Assembly: GCA_018398805.1 (NCBI GenBank)
Contig: JAGFBZ010000178.1
Location: 868,001-932,000 of the forward strand
Source: Hirundichthys speculiger
Lineage: Eukaryota; Chordata; Actinopteri; Beloniformes; Exocoetidae
DNA: 64,000 nt
Reading direction: 5' to 3'
Part shown: positions 21,771-33,324 of the stretch, one piece after another
Layout of the letters: every line of letters begins with the position of its first letter
Position numbering within the stretch: position 1 is the first letter of the stretch
The notes under the pieces: model-generated
What the model saw: the letters and a program-made list of their open reading frames with translations, nothing else
The model's database searches: none
Told to the model about the DNA's origin: nothing
Program-made: the position numbers and the translations under genes

Positions 21771-22735
21771 CGCTCAATCTGAGCAACGGAGCAAATAAAG
21801 CTAATCTCATGTGAGTTGTCGCTGATAAATGTTGAGCATCAGTCATTTTTATGGACGCTGGAGGAAGCTATCATTCTACTGGATTTAAAAATGGTGAAGA
21901 AGAACGAGCAGCAAGAAATACCAAGATGAAGAAGAACAAATCCTACATTTTTGTGGTCCATGTTGACGTGATGCATTGTTGCGTTTGGAGGGACGAGCAC
22001 GTCAAGGTCCGGCCGAGCTTACAGCTCACGTCTACGGCGTAGGTACGCCATCACTTTGATGCAGAAGCATGAATCATTACTCTTACTCTGATTTGGCCAC
22101 AGGCCAAGGCATTACATAACCACATATTTTCATCTTAAGACCTGCATATGTATGTAATGTCCAATACAATACGTTGCATGGACTTAACTTCCTAGCTCTG
22201 TAATTCTGCTTCTGCCATTCAGTGACCCTGTCCCTAACGGCTGGAAAGAGTTGAACTTAAAAAAAAAAAAACTTCTAATGAAAAACAGATATTTCCAAAT
22301 AGATTTATATCCATCAACTTGTTGTCTGCTTTCTATATTTAATATACAGTAAATCCCAACTCTGTCAGAATCAGAGCTAATGTTACTAAGATCATAAAGT
22401 CATTTGCTCAGCTGGCAAACATACAAGCTGCTCAGGCAGAGCGAGGGAGCCAACATTAACCATCCATCATCATCATCCATGAGCTCAGCTTGTAGCCTGG
22501 TTTGCTGCTTACTTTTATTGTCATTCCCTGTCATCGTGGCCCATGAAAAGACACTCTACCACAACAATCTGTCTCTCTACTTCATTCCTGATATGTGTTT
22601 CATGCCACACACTGCTTTAATACAAGGTAATGAACTGGACAAACGGCTGGTACATGCGCTAGTCTGACCAGCAGGTGAAGTGATGTGGATAATGCTACTT
22701 TTTTCTTTAACTTTTCTTTATTTTTTTCATGTAAT
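21771..22735. other. Stretch without recognised genes
   Basis: Short frames only (63-87 residues), none resembling a known family. A poly-A run lies at 22259-22271. I see no repeat family here. Confidence 0.5.
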
Positions 22736-22747
22736 GAGTAACCTAAT

Positions 22748-22872
22748 CTGCAATGGACAGGCAACCTGTCCAGAGTGTACCTCTGCCTTTCACCTGAAGA
22801 GAGCTGGGATAGTCTCCGGCAAATCCCAGTGACCGTGCCTAGGACCAAACAGGCATAGATGATGGATGGATG
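22748..22872 (+). repeat. 5'-truncated SINE-type retroposon with 12-bp TSD
   Basis: Contains the 3' part of the common fish repeat: CAATGGACAGGCAACCTGTC, CACCTGAAGAGAGCTGGGAT and a GATGGATGGATG tail. The bases GAGTAACCTAAT stand directly before (22736-22747) and after it (22873-22884), a perfect TSD of the length made by LINE machinery. Fuller copies of the family are at 34120-34479 (plus) and 55240-55490 (minus), with a short tail at 44965-45020. Confidence 0.8.
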
Positions 22873-22884
22873 GAGTAACCTAAT

Positions 22885-25064
22885 GCGTTAGGTCTGCATC
22901 TCCGTTATTTAGTTACAGTTATATTTTCAAAACAAAAAAGTGAAAAGGGAAAAAAAAAGTATAACTTTGAACAATTCTTGTACTTTTGAAAAAAAAAGAG
23001 AAAACCTGCTATAAAATTCCTCCATAACAAGGAGGAAACAGTGTCTGACAGAAATATATTTTCTAATGACTTTGACGAAGCTCATTCAGACCTGTAGAAA
23101 GAATATAGAAAACAACGTTTGAACGCTTGGGAAGCACTTCCTTCACAGCAGACATGAGGACAGTAAACAGGGGAATGACGGCTCACTGGATCCATCCTTG
23201 TCCGTCACGGCTGAGGAAAGGCCGCAAATGCATGCGAGCGAGTGAGTCGGAGGCACATACAGTGGGTTCTTGTGTCTGTCGTTTCTGGTATCAGTGTAAA
23301 GATTTACTGGTTAAGGGCCAGACCTGGCTGTGTGATAGCTATTACATTCAAAGGTCTTGACAACAACATGTGTGAAGATTGCAGAGGGGCTCTCATTTCT
23401 GGTCATGCAAACATATTCTAATATGTTTCTTTTCTCAGAAGGTGCTGCTGCAGTGCAGCAAGTTACTATTTAAAAGCAGTAATTTTGCAGTGTAACAAGT
23501 TACTTTTTAAAGCAATGTTCTGCTGAGAGCGACCCCGAAGCAGGAGAGACGAAATGCAACACGCATGTGTGAAACCAAACGTACACTAATAAAACTGACT
23601 GAGAGGTGTGAGACTGAACCTAACACTCATGCACCAGAGATCCTACGATGTCATCACTGATCCACACAAGCCCCAGCGATGCACAGATCCAGGCAGCTTA
23701 ATGCTTACTTCAGTTTAACTGCACTGTTTAACTTTGCAAAGGTGAAAAAGGTAAACGTTCTTTCCCCATTACAGTCATTTTTAATCATCCCACTCCGGCA
23801 GCTTGTTAAAACTCTTGTGAGATTTTACTGGGACCAGCAGACTCATACTGGAGCACTCCAGTAAAAAGGATCTGGTGACACTGATGATCTGACCTCTGGT
23901 GGGTTAGAGCCTGATTGCAAGGAAATCTGTCTTTTTATTCTATCGTATCATCTTAAGATGAGATGTATTATCTTCTCTTTACTATGAATAATGAACTAAC
24001 AGTAGTAAAAAAAAAACTCGGACCGGTAATGATGCAAACATAGTAATCATCACCAGCTTGCCAGCTGGAGCCAACTCGCCCATCCCCGGGAGAAATTATT
24101 AAAAAGGAAAAAAAGATCTTTTACTGCTTTCTTTTCAGGACGGTTTTCAGGCTCTGACAGTTGTGCAACACACGTTTATGTAATATTTTGGGGTATAATG
24201 TGTTGATTTGAATCCCATCAAGTAACCGCTGCCATTTAAGCCTGTTTCCGCTGACTGAACTGCCACTTTAAAAACATCTACAGCGTTTTAACTTATCAGC
24301 AATTCCAAACAGAGAGAACCAGTGAACGGTGAGAAGTTCAGCTCTGGCCACATCAAGTCCACGTCTCCGTCCGTCTTCCTGCCTGACTGTCTGTCTTTGT
24401 CGTCATGGTTTCTGCTCTAAAGCAGCTGCTCGCCACCGGCTGACACCCGCTTTGAAGAGAAGCCCACCATTCTGAATCCTGATTGGGTCGCTGCAGCATT
24501 TTCCACTGCTGTGTCTGAGAGTTTGTTACCAGAGAAGGAGGAGAAAGGGTCAGGGCTGGAGAGATGAGGGCGAGGCTGAAACACGAAAAAGGAGCGAGGA
24601 GCTGTGACAGAAAGCTGGATATAGAAGTGGAGGAGGTAAAAACAAGGTGTGCCAAATAAAAAGTGATATATGAAGATTTGAAATGCTGTCTGTGTATTCA
24701 ACAACAATTTCAAGCAATTGTAATAATCTTCAGTAGTTGCACACGCAGCCTCTGCAGACATCTTCTCTGTCTTACTGGAAAGGCTCCATTCAAAATTAAT
24801 TCACTCATGCATTGTTTTCTTGCATGCTGGGATTCAGTTCTGTGATTTGGCTAATTTGAGGCCATTTCCTCATGCTTATTTCTTTCCTTGCCTCAACGAT
24901 GGTATAAAATTTTCCTTCTTAAATCCTTCTTTGTTCTGTGGTGAAAAAGCCCTGGTTTAAAAATGTTAAATTGGACCACAAGGAGCAAACCAAAGCCAGT
25001 GTAGACAGTTAAATAAGTTAAATAACAGTTTTTAAAAACTAATCTTCGCTTCTGGTCTTCAGTC
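22885..25064. other. Stretch without recognised genes
   Basis: No gene is recognisable. Motifs of the type AGTTACTTTTT at 23460-23510 and TAATGCGTTAG near 22881 resemble a MITE family with TTACTTT-rich ends, but no full element could be delimited. Frames up to 114 residues (minus, 24761-24417) have no family signature. Confidence 0.45.
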
Positions 25065-25455
25065 TATCCATCCACCCACTTTCTGCTGCTTATCCAGGAC
25101 AAAGTTGTGGAGCAAAATCCATAGAAGATCCCAGATCTCCTTTTCCCCACAGGCAGCTCTTCTGGGGGTGTATCAAGGCTTTCCCAGGCCAAACTAAGAG
25201 ATAAAACTTCCCCAGCAAGTCCAAAACAGCTTGCAAACTTCCTCAACTGGCTCCATTTGACGTGGAAGAGCTAGAGACCACTGGGATGACTGACCTCCTG
25301 ATACGCCTGATGGTTTGCACATACGCTCTTTAAAGAAAACTCGTTTTGACAGCTTGCAGTCAAAACCTCATTCTTTGGGGTCACTACCCACAGCTCCCAA
25401 CCACAGGTGAGGGTTGAAACATAGGCTGAATGATAAATCAGGAGGTCTCCCACTC
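25065..25455. repeat. Dispersed retroelement fragment of a common fish family
   Basis: Recognised by CCATCCACCCACTTTCTGCT at the left, then CAACTGGCTCCATTTGACGT and GAAGAGCTAGAGACCACTGG, GATGACTGACCTCCTGATA, and AACCACAGGTGAGGGTTGAA at the right. These blocks occur in this order in a repeat that is widespread in fish. I cannot name the parent family. It is strongly diverged and has no frame of its own. Confidence 0.5.
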
Positions 25456-27012
25456 AATTTAGTTCGATTCAGTAACTGTTTCAAAGTTTTTTCGCGTCAA
25501 ATATGATGAAAAACTCAAAAATGTTGTGTGTGTTTTACTTACTTTCCCCCACAGCCAAAAGAGAAAAAGAAAAAAAGGCAGACAAGAGAAAGGAGGTTGA
25601 GAAATACGGAAATAAATGGAAGGGAAAGGATGTTTGAGGGTGCATGTGGAACACAAGGCGGCTGAGCCGTGGCTTTGAACGGTGGGAAAAGGAGGAGATG
25701 GAGACGTGAAGTGTCCATCTGCTTCTGTCAGCGAAGAAAAACTGTACAACAAATAGAACAATCTGTGCGCCAAACAATCTGCACCGCCACCTATTCAGTT
25801 ACAAAGATTTAGCACCGCCGACAGTATGTATTACATGTTCAACTGCGTAATGTTGCGGCGTTTCAAAATTTATGAACGTTAGCTGCTATTTGCATGCAGG
25901 GAGAAGAACAGGGAACACATTTGTGTGATATTTGAGTCTGAAGCAGAAATCAACATCGCTGATTCATTGATCATCTTACGAACAAATCACACTCTTGCCC
26001 TGCCTGCGGGGAAACGACATACTGTATCACCCTGATGCAAATGAGCTGCAGTGGGAGTGATGCATGCAACCGGCCCTGCCGTCTCTGGGAGGGTTGCAGG
26101 CGACACGAGTCACCACCGCTCACGTCGAGCCGCTCACGTGTGCGTTACGGCTGGGTATGAATGGCCGGGGTAGACAAGATGTGACGATGGGCTGGGGCTG
26201 GAAAAGCCCAGAGGCTGTGGGTTCCTTGAAATGAGTAATGAGTAGAGGTGGGTGTGAGCATTTGTGCAAGAGATACAGTTTTTTCCCACGGTAGCAACCA
26301 AACTTTATTGCAACAAAGAAAAAAAAAAAAGGGAAAAAAACCACTGCATGACTACAAACCCAAACTCATAGCTCATACGCAGTTACTCTCAGGAGACCAC
26401 TGGGGAATATGAGTGAATAAGCAAGCATGTGTGAGAGGGATAATGATGGGACGTCAAGGCTGGGCTGAAAAGCTGAGGCTGCAGATCAGCGGGTGATTAT
26501 TTCAGGGACTTGAACCTGTGAGCTGCATCTATTATTTTCTCGGGGATTTTGATGAGTGTTTGTGTACAGAGGTGAGTGTGTGTGTGATAAAAACACAGAG
26601 ACTGGACAGGTAAGCGTGCAAGTGTGTGTGCACATATGATAAAAGTCGGAGAAGAAAACACATATTTGCAGTATGGAAAGGTTGGTACCTGGGATCAAAC
26701 TACTAAAGCTGTGGTTTCATGGTAATATCAAGATTATGGAAACGTCAGCCTTTACCACAAAAAAGGTCAGTGAGGGCCAAAAACATACAGATTAGTATGT
26801 GTTTTCCTGTTTAAAACAAACAAAAAAGTTGAAGATTCCTACCATTCCCACAAAACCCAGTGTGCTCTGACTGGTCAGATCCACACTGGCCCCAACAGGC
26901 CCCTCCCACCACAAAGGTATTTCATTGGACGCAAAGTTATTATAAACCACAAAGGTCTACACTTAATTAGCATAGTTAATTAAGCGGCAGAATGAGATTT
27001 TTTTTTTACAGG
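25456..27012. other. Stretch without recognised genes
   Basis: Overlapping minus frames of 80-104 residues at 25459-25777 are Ser/Phe-rich and lack a family signature. The ATGCAAAT octamer occurs near 26037 but without context. A short GT-rich part is at 26570-26590. Confidence 0.45.
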
Positions 27013-27020
27013 TACACATA

Positions 27021-28074
27021 TAGGGATGGCAATTGATAAGATTTTTACGATTCCGATTCCATTATCCATCCATTTAACGATTCGATTTTTTATCGATTCT
27101 CCTATTGATTCTAATTTGGGGAAAAAGGAGAACAAACAGTTTTATTAGCATAAATTTTTTTTACTTAGAAGTCACGACCTTACAAACTCAACAGCGAAGT
27201 CAAAAGAGGCCCAAAGCCTAGATAACGTGTTAACTGTTGTAATATGTAACTGTGCAAATACACAAGAATGTGTAACATTTTACTAACAGATTTTTCCTAA
27301 TAGAAATGAAAAAAATCTCCCTTTTAAAAGGATATATGAGCTCACTAAGCACTCTTAAAAATAATAATAAAGAAAGATAAATACTATCAAATATAACAGA
27401 ACAGTGCATAGTACAAATCTGCTAATACTATGAAGAATGAACAATTCTTTTGCAGAAAAATAAGCATGTCTGCTAGAGTAGGTAGAGAGCACGAGCGAGT
27501 GCTGCCAGTCATCTTCTAAATGTAATGCAGAAGGCATCTGTTTATTAGCATAGCGTTAATGTTATAGCGTGTTTTACAAAGAAGCACATAGGCAGTGGCA
27601 TAGCTACTTACCAGAGTTGCCAGAGGTGATCTTAGCTTGGCTACTGCCGCTGCTGCTGGGTTGAGATCCATCAGTCTGAAGCATCAAAAACACGACACTT
27701 GTTATCGCATGTTGTGTACGTAAATGTTTCTGCATGTTAGTCGTGTTCCCTCCCGACGCTGTTATCTCCACTTTACAATGACTGCAAGTTGCCTTGTTGC
27801 CATCTTTCTTTGTGAAGTGAAGCCAAACTTTGGAGCGTTTAAACCTGGTTGGCGCCATTGTTGTTTACAACTGCAATGCGCGTGCTAAACCAACGTAACT
27901 TACTTACGTAAGACCTTTCCGGAATTGACTGTGCGTAACTTGCATAAATTACGTGAGATACATGCTGGTTGGAATCAATAAGAGAATCGCTAGATAAACT
28001 GCCAAACGATTCCATCGAATTGAAACACACGGAACCGGTTCTCTACAGGAACCGGTTCTCGATTCCTAACCCTA
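27021..28074 (-). mobile_element. Short hAT element carrying a BED zinc-finger exon
   Basis: 1054 bp with TAGGGATGGCAAT at the left and TAGGGTTAGGAATCG at the right (reverse complement), both continuing into the GATTCC...GAACCGGTT type of subterminal repeat. The flanks TACACATA (27013-27020) and TACACGTA (28075-28082) form an 8-bp TSD with one mismatch. The minus strand holds a first exon with a BED finger (27858-27612) followed by a splice donor. The rest of the transposase is missing, so the copy is non-autonomous. Confidence 0.85.
27612..27858 (-). CDS. BED-type zinc-finger exon of a hAT transposase (partial gene)
   Basis: The frame starts at ATG 27858 and reads MAPTRFKRSKVWLHF..., then CSHC (residues 25-28 or so) and HLRTQH about 17 residues later. 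That is the CxxC...HxxxxH layout of a BED finger, the DNA-binding module of Ac-type hAT transposases and of ZBED proteins derived from them. After ...GNSG the DNA shows GGTAAGT (reverse complement of 27606-27612), a good splice donor, so this is probably a complete first exon. No catalytic domain lies downstream inside the element. Function, if any, would be DNA binding only; the most likely reading is an internally deleted transposon. Confidence 0.7.
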
Positions 28075-28082
28075 TACACGTA

Positions 28083-28259
28083 CATACATGAACATATTCA
28101 GTTTAATACAATTCAATTCAATCCAATTCAGGTCACTGAAACAAGCTCAGGACAAGTCAAATGAAGTAAAGTTCAATTCAGTCCAGTTATAATCCAATCA
28201 TAGAATACACCTACAGTATTATTAGTCCTCTTAAAAAGCAATCATCTGTTCTGAGCGTG
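28083..28259. repeat. AATTCAATTC-rich retroposon tail
   Basis: Repeated TTCAATTCAATCC motifs at 28100-28135 and around 28170 resemble the reverse complement of the (TTGAA)n tail seen at 28880-28900 and 35075-35095. Probably a remnant of a minus-strand retroposon. Confidence 0.4.
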
Positions 28260-29550
28260 CTCAGGGTGGTGGGCAGGAGTGGAAAGAGTGGCGGACCCCT
28301 AGTGGGCCGTGGTGTTGTTTCAAGGGGTCCGTGATAATGAAATATATATTTTTTTAAACATCCTCTGACATTTATAGAAATAGATTATTATATTACTAAA
28401 ATGTGACCAATAGCTTTATTTGCCTAAACTACAGAGAGTAACATGACCTTTTTTTTCTCTTTCACAAGTGTAATTCATCATATTTTAATAAGAAATCTTG
28501 CACCTGTTTGCACACCACGGCGACCTGATCCTCTGATCATCTCACCTCAGTGCTGCTACCTGCATCTGTTCATGTAGTCATTACATTCAGTTATTTGTGT
28601 GCTCTCCTCTCTCTGTCCTGTCTCCCCTCTTTTTTTCTTTCTTTACCCGGCTGGTCCTGCTCAAGGTTTCTTCCTCTTAAAGTGGAGTTTTTCCTTGCCA
28701 CTGTTTGGCTTAAAGGTTTTTTTCTCCCACTGTGGGAGTTTTTTTTTTTACCTGCTATTATCCTTGTTTAGGATTTAATATTATAATTTTAGTTAATGAT
28801 ATTTGCTCGGGGGACATGCTCTGGGTCTCTGTAAAGCGACTCAAGACAATTGACATTGTAACAGACGCTATACAAATAAAACTGAATTGAATTGAATTGA
28901 ATTGTTGAAGTTACTGCATGACAGTGTTCATACAAACTTAACACAATCTGCATCCTTTTCAAATTATGAGCCCCCAAGCATTTCAGTGGGCATACACCAT
29001 TCAGTTCTCTAAAAAAATGCTTTTATTGTGCAATATTTGAAAGAAGCTGTGGGGGGGGGACTCACTAACTTGCAAAGTTCAAGTTTGTGCTTGAAATTGT
29101 GATAATAAAAAGAAGACGATAAACGCAGTAACTCAAGAATGAGGAAGAAGAGAGGAAAAAAGCAGTAGAGGACGACATCTCAACTTGACAACATGGAGAG
29201 ATGGCTCGTATCAAAAAAAAGACTGCTCGTTAAAGATGTAGCAAACTCTCAGCTGCCGGGAAAGTAAAACATAAACCGAGAGTGAAAAGAGACTTTATAA
29301 AGAAGAACATATCATCTTGGGATTTACAGCAACTGATTCGGACCTTCAGCAGCCTCTGTGTTTTTATAATTTTTTAATTCATAATTTTTTTATTCTGGAA
29401 ATTACAACTGAAAGCTCATATTTGCCTCAAAGAGTGAATAAATGCCATAATGCAATATGAAGGCAGTTTTCAGCAGTTTCAGAGGTGGTCCTCAGAGTTG
29501 ATCAAAAATATGAAGGGGGTCCAGGACCCCTAAAAGGTTGAGAACCACTG
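28260..29550 (+). mobile_element. hAT-type element with nested retroposon, left end not found
   Basis: The right end AGGTTGAGAACCACTG (29535-29550) is the reverse complement of CAGTGGTTCTCAACC, a terminal motif of Charlie/Buster-like hAT families. GGACCCCTAGTGGGCC near 28295 and GGGGGTCCAGGACCCC near 29515 are typical of such a family. At 29192 a frame opens MERWLVSKKK, as do several BED-type hAT proteins, but it soon meets a stop. The following 8 bases, GTCTAATT, have no partner on the left, so the left end is lost. A retroposon (28505-28905) sits inside. Confidence 0.45.
28505..28905 (+). repeat. Retroposon with (TTGAA)n tail
   Basis: Shows the blocks of a very common fish retroposon: GGTTTCTTCCTCTTAAAGTG, GTTTTTCCTTGCCACTGT, the hairpin CTCCCACTGTGGGAG (28725-28740), GGGTCTCTGTAAAGCGACTC, CGCTATACAAATAAAACTG, and a GAATTGAATTGAATTG tail (28885-28902). 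Plus orientation; it appears to be inserted in the surrounding hAT element. No coding capacity. Confidence 0.65.
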
Positions 29551-30787
29551 GTCTAATTAAACCAGGACGTCCTCTGAACAGCCTGAGGCCCAGACGGGCT
29601 CCGTGTAGCTGCTGGTTGAGCACTTCATTAAATTAAGGGAAACCATCTGGGACGCACCATCTGAGAATCTTTTACATTCTGCAAATACTGTATATTAGTA
29701 TATAAATAAATTTCCCTTTGAGGATTATTACAGTATTTTTGAATTTGAATTGAACTGAATATGCAATTTTGAAAACAGCCTTTGTGTTTTTGAGAAAAAC
29801 AAAGTCTCATTTCCTGTTAGAGGTTCACACCTGGTTCCAGGTTGCTGATTAAGCCACGTCTGCGTTCTGCAGGTTTTACTTCCTCGTGGTTTAACTTCTT
29901 CACTGCCAGCTCTTCATCGCCCCGGCTGGTTCGCAGACAGCCCCGGCTGTTCCCGCCCTTGTTTAGGTTTGGAACTATTGGAGTTTGTTTGCTGGCGAGT
30001 TTATTCTTTTTTTTTTTTTCGGGCCAGTGACCCAGCAGCGCTGGCTGCCCTCCGCTGCTTGAATCAAGCGGAAGTCACAAATGTTTGCCATCCACAGCTG
30101 TGGACTGAGCTACCAAACGCTGTCAGAGCTGCATTCTCCAGCTTAAAAGACTCATTTTTTTAGACAACACCTCCTTTCCAAACACTTTTAACACCTTACA
30201 GAGCCTCACACACTCAGCATGACTTCGGCTGTTCACTTTTTATTGTCATTTAAATACACAAATAGATTTTGCATCACACACATGGGTGACAGTCGAATAC
30301 TTTACTGTAGCTTAAATGTTGCTCCTTATTTGCAAGTTGTTTTGGCGAAATGATTGAATCTAAAAGTTTTTCTGTTCTCTGAATACCTATTTCCTGTGGG
30401 TCTGTACTTGGGACCACTTTTAATAGTTGTAAGAGTTTGTCAGTGAGAAATATTACACTAAATCTGCCAAGATGAACTTCAAAAGAATCAGTTTGAGGCT
30501 GGAGGACAGATAAAGGAAAACAGCAATCAGCTTGGCCTTGGCGAAGGATGCAAACTCTGAATGCTCTTTTGTTGTCATCTAAACTTTTCTCTACCATGCT
30601 TTGTCACCAGCCTAACAAACTACTGCATTCATGCAATGTATTAATAATCATCCTTTTGAAAATGGTGACTAATCTCAAGCTTTGTGACTAATTAAGCCAG
30701 GCCTCTGGTAGCACGATAACTGTATAAACGAACATGTCTAACTGCAGCACTGAGGGATGCATTAAATAAAACATCATATATATATGT
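29551..30787. other. Stretch with a possible LINE scrap
   Basis: At 29985-30165 the plus frame reads ...LWTELPNAVRAAFSSLKDSFF, which resembles the C terminus of L2-type LINE proteins (LWNSLP...FKSxLKT). The rest, including the 107-residue minus frame at 30597-30274, shows no family signature. A TA run precedes 30796. Confidence 0.3.
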
Positions 30788-30795
30788 ATATATAT

Positions 30796-31948
30796 TAGGG
30801 CTGTCAGTCGATTACATTTTTTAATCGCAATTTATCGAAAGATTTTCATAGTTAGCTCACAATTAATTGCACATTAATCACATTTTTTTAATGTTCTGTT
30901 TATCCATTCATTCATCCATCCATCCATCCATCATCTATACCCTATTTGTCCTATACAGGGTCATGGGGATCTGCTCTTTCTTTTCTTAAGTCCTTTAGTT
31001 TGAAAGCCGTAAGTCCACCAATGCTGCCGTACTTTTGGGGGTTTAATTCATCATACTTGTTTGTATATTTTGTCGGAGCTGCTGCTTGACCACAGTAATT
31101 TGCTGACGGTCCCTAAACTCCACAGCAGCAGCGAGGTACTCAGAAGGACATTCAGCGCCTGTTCCTTAGAGTTTTTGCCACATTCACTGAGCTTGAAGGG
31201 GTTGATGACACTTGTGAAATGTCTGGCATACTTATATCTACAAAATGACACCAACCTGGATGAAGCCGGTGCCGTTTTCATGATGCTTTTAAAGTTTAAA
31301 GAGAAAAAAAAACAAGCGAATGTCAGATGTGAAACTAACTTTACCGTCCTGCGGTGGTAACTCAATTCACAGCGACAGTAAATACACTTTTTTTTCTTGT
31401 TAACGGACTCGTCTGGCAGCACCTTAAAGCTAAACTTGCAAAGTTACAGAACTTTCACATGGACATTTTCATTTTAAAGTTCTCCCAGACAGTGGATTAG
31501 ACAGGAACAAGGTTATTTGTAACCACTGACAAGTTGAACTCCCTGTTAAAAGTCTCTGCTGCCGTACCTCAGAAATGACCTGTTTTAATGTTTTGATTGT
31601 GGTTCAGGACTTTTATTGTAAGACTTTTTTTTTAAATTTTTCATAAAAAAACAGGATGACATTAATGCCCTGGCAGTGACTTTATTTAAGCTTTATTTCA
31701 TTTTACATTTTTAAGATGAGATTTACACTAAATGTGTGTTACTTACAAGTGCTGATGTTAAAAGTTTTTGAATAACAAATGTTATGGCACTTTAGTTCAT
31801 ATGACAGCAGAATATTTCAATAAAAGTGCACTTTACACTACTTTTCATTCATTATTTGATTTTGCAAATACAATGCGATTAATCGTGATTAATCAGGTAA
31901 ATCATGCGATTAATCGTAATTAAATATTGTAATCTTTGCCCAGCCCTA
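30796..31948 (-). mobile_element. hAT-like element with BED-finger relic
   Basis: Ends TAGGGCTGTCAGTCGATTA and, at the right (reverse complement), TAGGGCTGGGCAAAG. Both carry runs of the ATTAATCG(C/T)AATT type, characteristic of a fish hAT family whose ends contain ATTAATCGCGATTAAT. The minus strand at 31422-31330 encodes CIYCRCELSYHRR...SHL, a damaged BED finger. No clear TSD is seen because the left flank is a TA repeat. A partial minus-orientation (CATC)n retroposon tail lies at 30903-30960. Confidence 0.65.
31330..31422 (-). pseudogene. Degenerate BED zinc-finger exon
   Basis: Residues KKKKCIYCRCELSYHRRTVKLVSHL follow the BED layout (CxxC then a spaced His) but the final HxxxxH pair is gone and the exon then runs into unrelated frame. 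Part of the hAT-like element at 30796-31948. It would have bound the transposon ends; now it is a relic. Confidence 0.5.
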
Positions 31949-32345
31949 CCACATATATATCGATATACATATATATGTGTGTGTGTTTCTCTGAAAAAAA
32001 AAAAAACATACATTTTTTTCCATTTGTACCCAGTCATGTTACTGACATGTTGCTAATCAGCCTAATTAGTTGTCGAATGCTCCTCATTCGGCTTCTGATT
32101 TGTGCCAGTAACTTATCCAGCTTCCCAGCTGATTTTGCTTTTGTTCCAACAGATGAGATGTGCTGCTGCCACCAAAGTAAAAAATGGGCAAATATTCTCC
32201 ACGAAATGGTAAAATGTCTCAGTTTGAACATCTGATATGTTTTCTATGTTCTACTGGGAATAAAACGTGGGCGTTTTTGAGATTTTTCAAATCATTGCAT
32301 TCTGCTCTTATTTACATTTTCCACAGCTTCCTGACCTTTCTGGGT
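31949..32345 (+). repeat. Microsatellite and right end of the Tc1/mariner-like family
   Basis: TA/GT repeats at 31952-31986. From about 32180 to 32345 the sequence matches the right end of the element at 13394-17350: AAATGGTAAAATGTCTCAG, TATGTTCTACTGGGAATAA, TTCAAATCATTGCATTCTG, CAGCTTCCTGACC, GGGTTCGGGGCT. The body of the element is not recognisable. Confidence 0.5.
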
Positions 32346-33324
32346 TCGGGGCTGTCATAGCAAACAGAACAAGCGTGTCATTTTTCCTGGGTCATACCTT
32401 CTGGGACCACCTCAAACATACCTGGCACATGGAGAGGCCCAGCGATGTTTACTCCAGTGAATGCTTGAGCTCTCATTAATATAAACTGTTTTTCTGTGAA
32501 GGTTTTCTACAAATGCTCTGCAATATGGAGGTTTGGCGTTCAGTTCCAGCTATGATACGACTTAAATGATTCTCAAATTGTGTTCAGTTTCATGCTTTAA
32601 AAATTAATTCAAATTCTTAGATATAATATCTCAAGGACATAAAAGCCTAATTTAAAACATATAACTACAATTTACCTGAAGTTATTCAAGTGGAATTATG
32701 TTGTCTGAATAAAGTGAATAAAGTGCGGCTCAAATAAGAGAAGCAGTCTGAGGGAGAGAAGACTTTTACAGGAAAATAAATGATGAGGCAAAGTTCCAGT
32801 CCACTGTGACTCCAGCGTTCATTATCCACCACAGTATGAATTACTTTCTGATCAATTCATATACACAACACAAACGCTGGAAGCAATTCCACCACACAGT
32901 GGATGTAATTCAAGTCGGTCTGTTTTGCATGTGTAGTGGTACATGCACGGCAGTGCTTTTTAATGCGTTTCCAGTCTTGAGCGCTGTGAGGCCTTTACGG
33001 TAAAATTACTGTTCCCACAAAGATTCATGCAGCACGTTTTTCACTGCAGACACCGGCTCTGTTTACATCTGGGCCCAGATACATAAAACTGTGTTGTCTT
33101 AAGATTAACAGTGTGTTTATGGACAAAGGCAGAAATGTGCAGACACATTTGTTTTCAGCAGATTTACAGAGCCTGATACGTGTTTGGTTCTATTTTATAA
33201 ACCTCAGTCATTGTGCGTTGTATGCATAGGCATAAACTTCATTTCCTCAACGATTTTTAGTCATAAATGGAAGAGGACGCTCCTGTCACCACGCAATCTG
33301 CAAAACTGCTGTGAGGGCAGTACC
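32346..33324. other. Stretch without recognised genes
   Basis: Only short frames; no repeat family or terminal motif that I can name. Confidence 0.5.
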
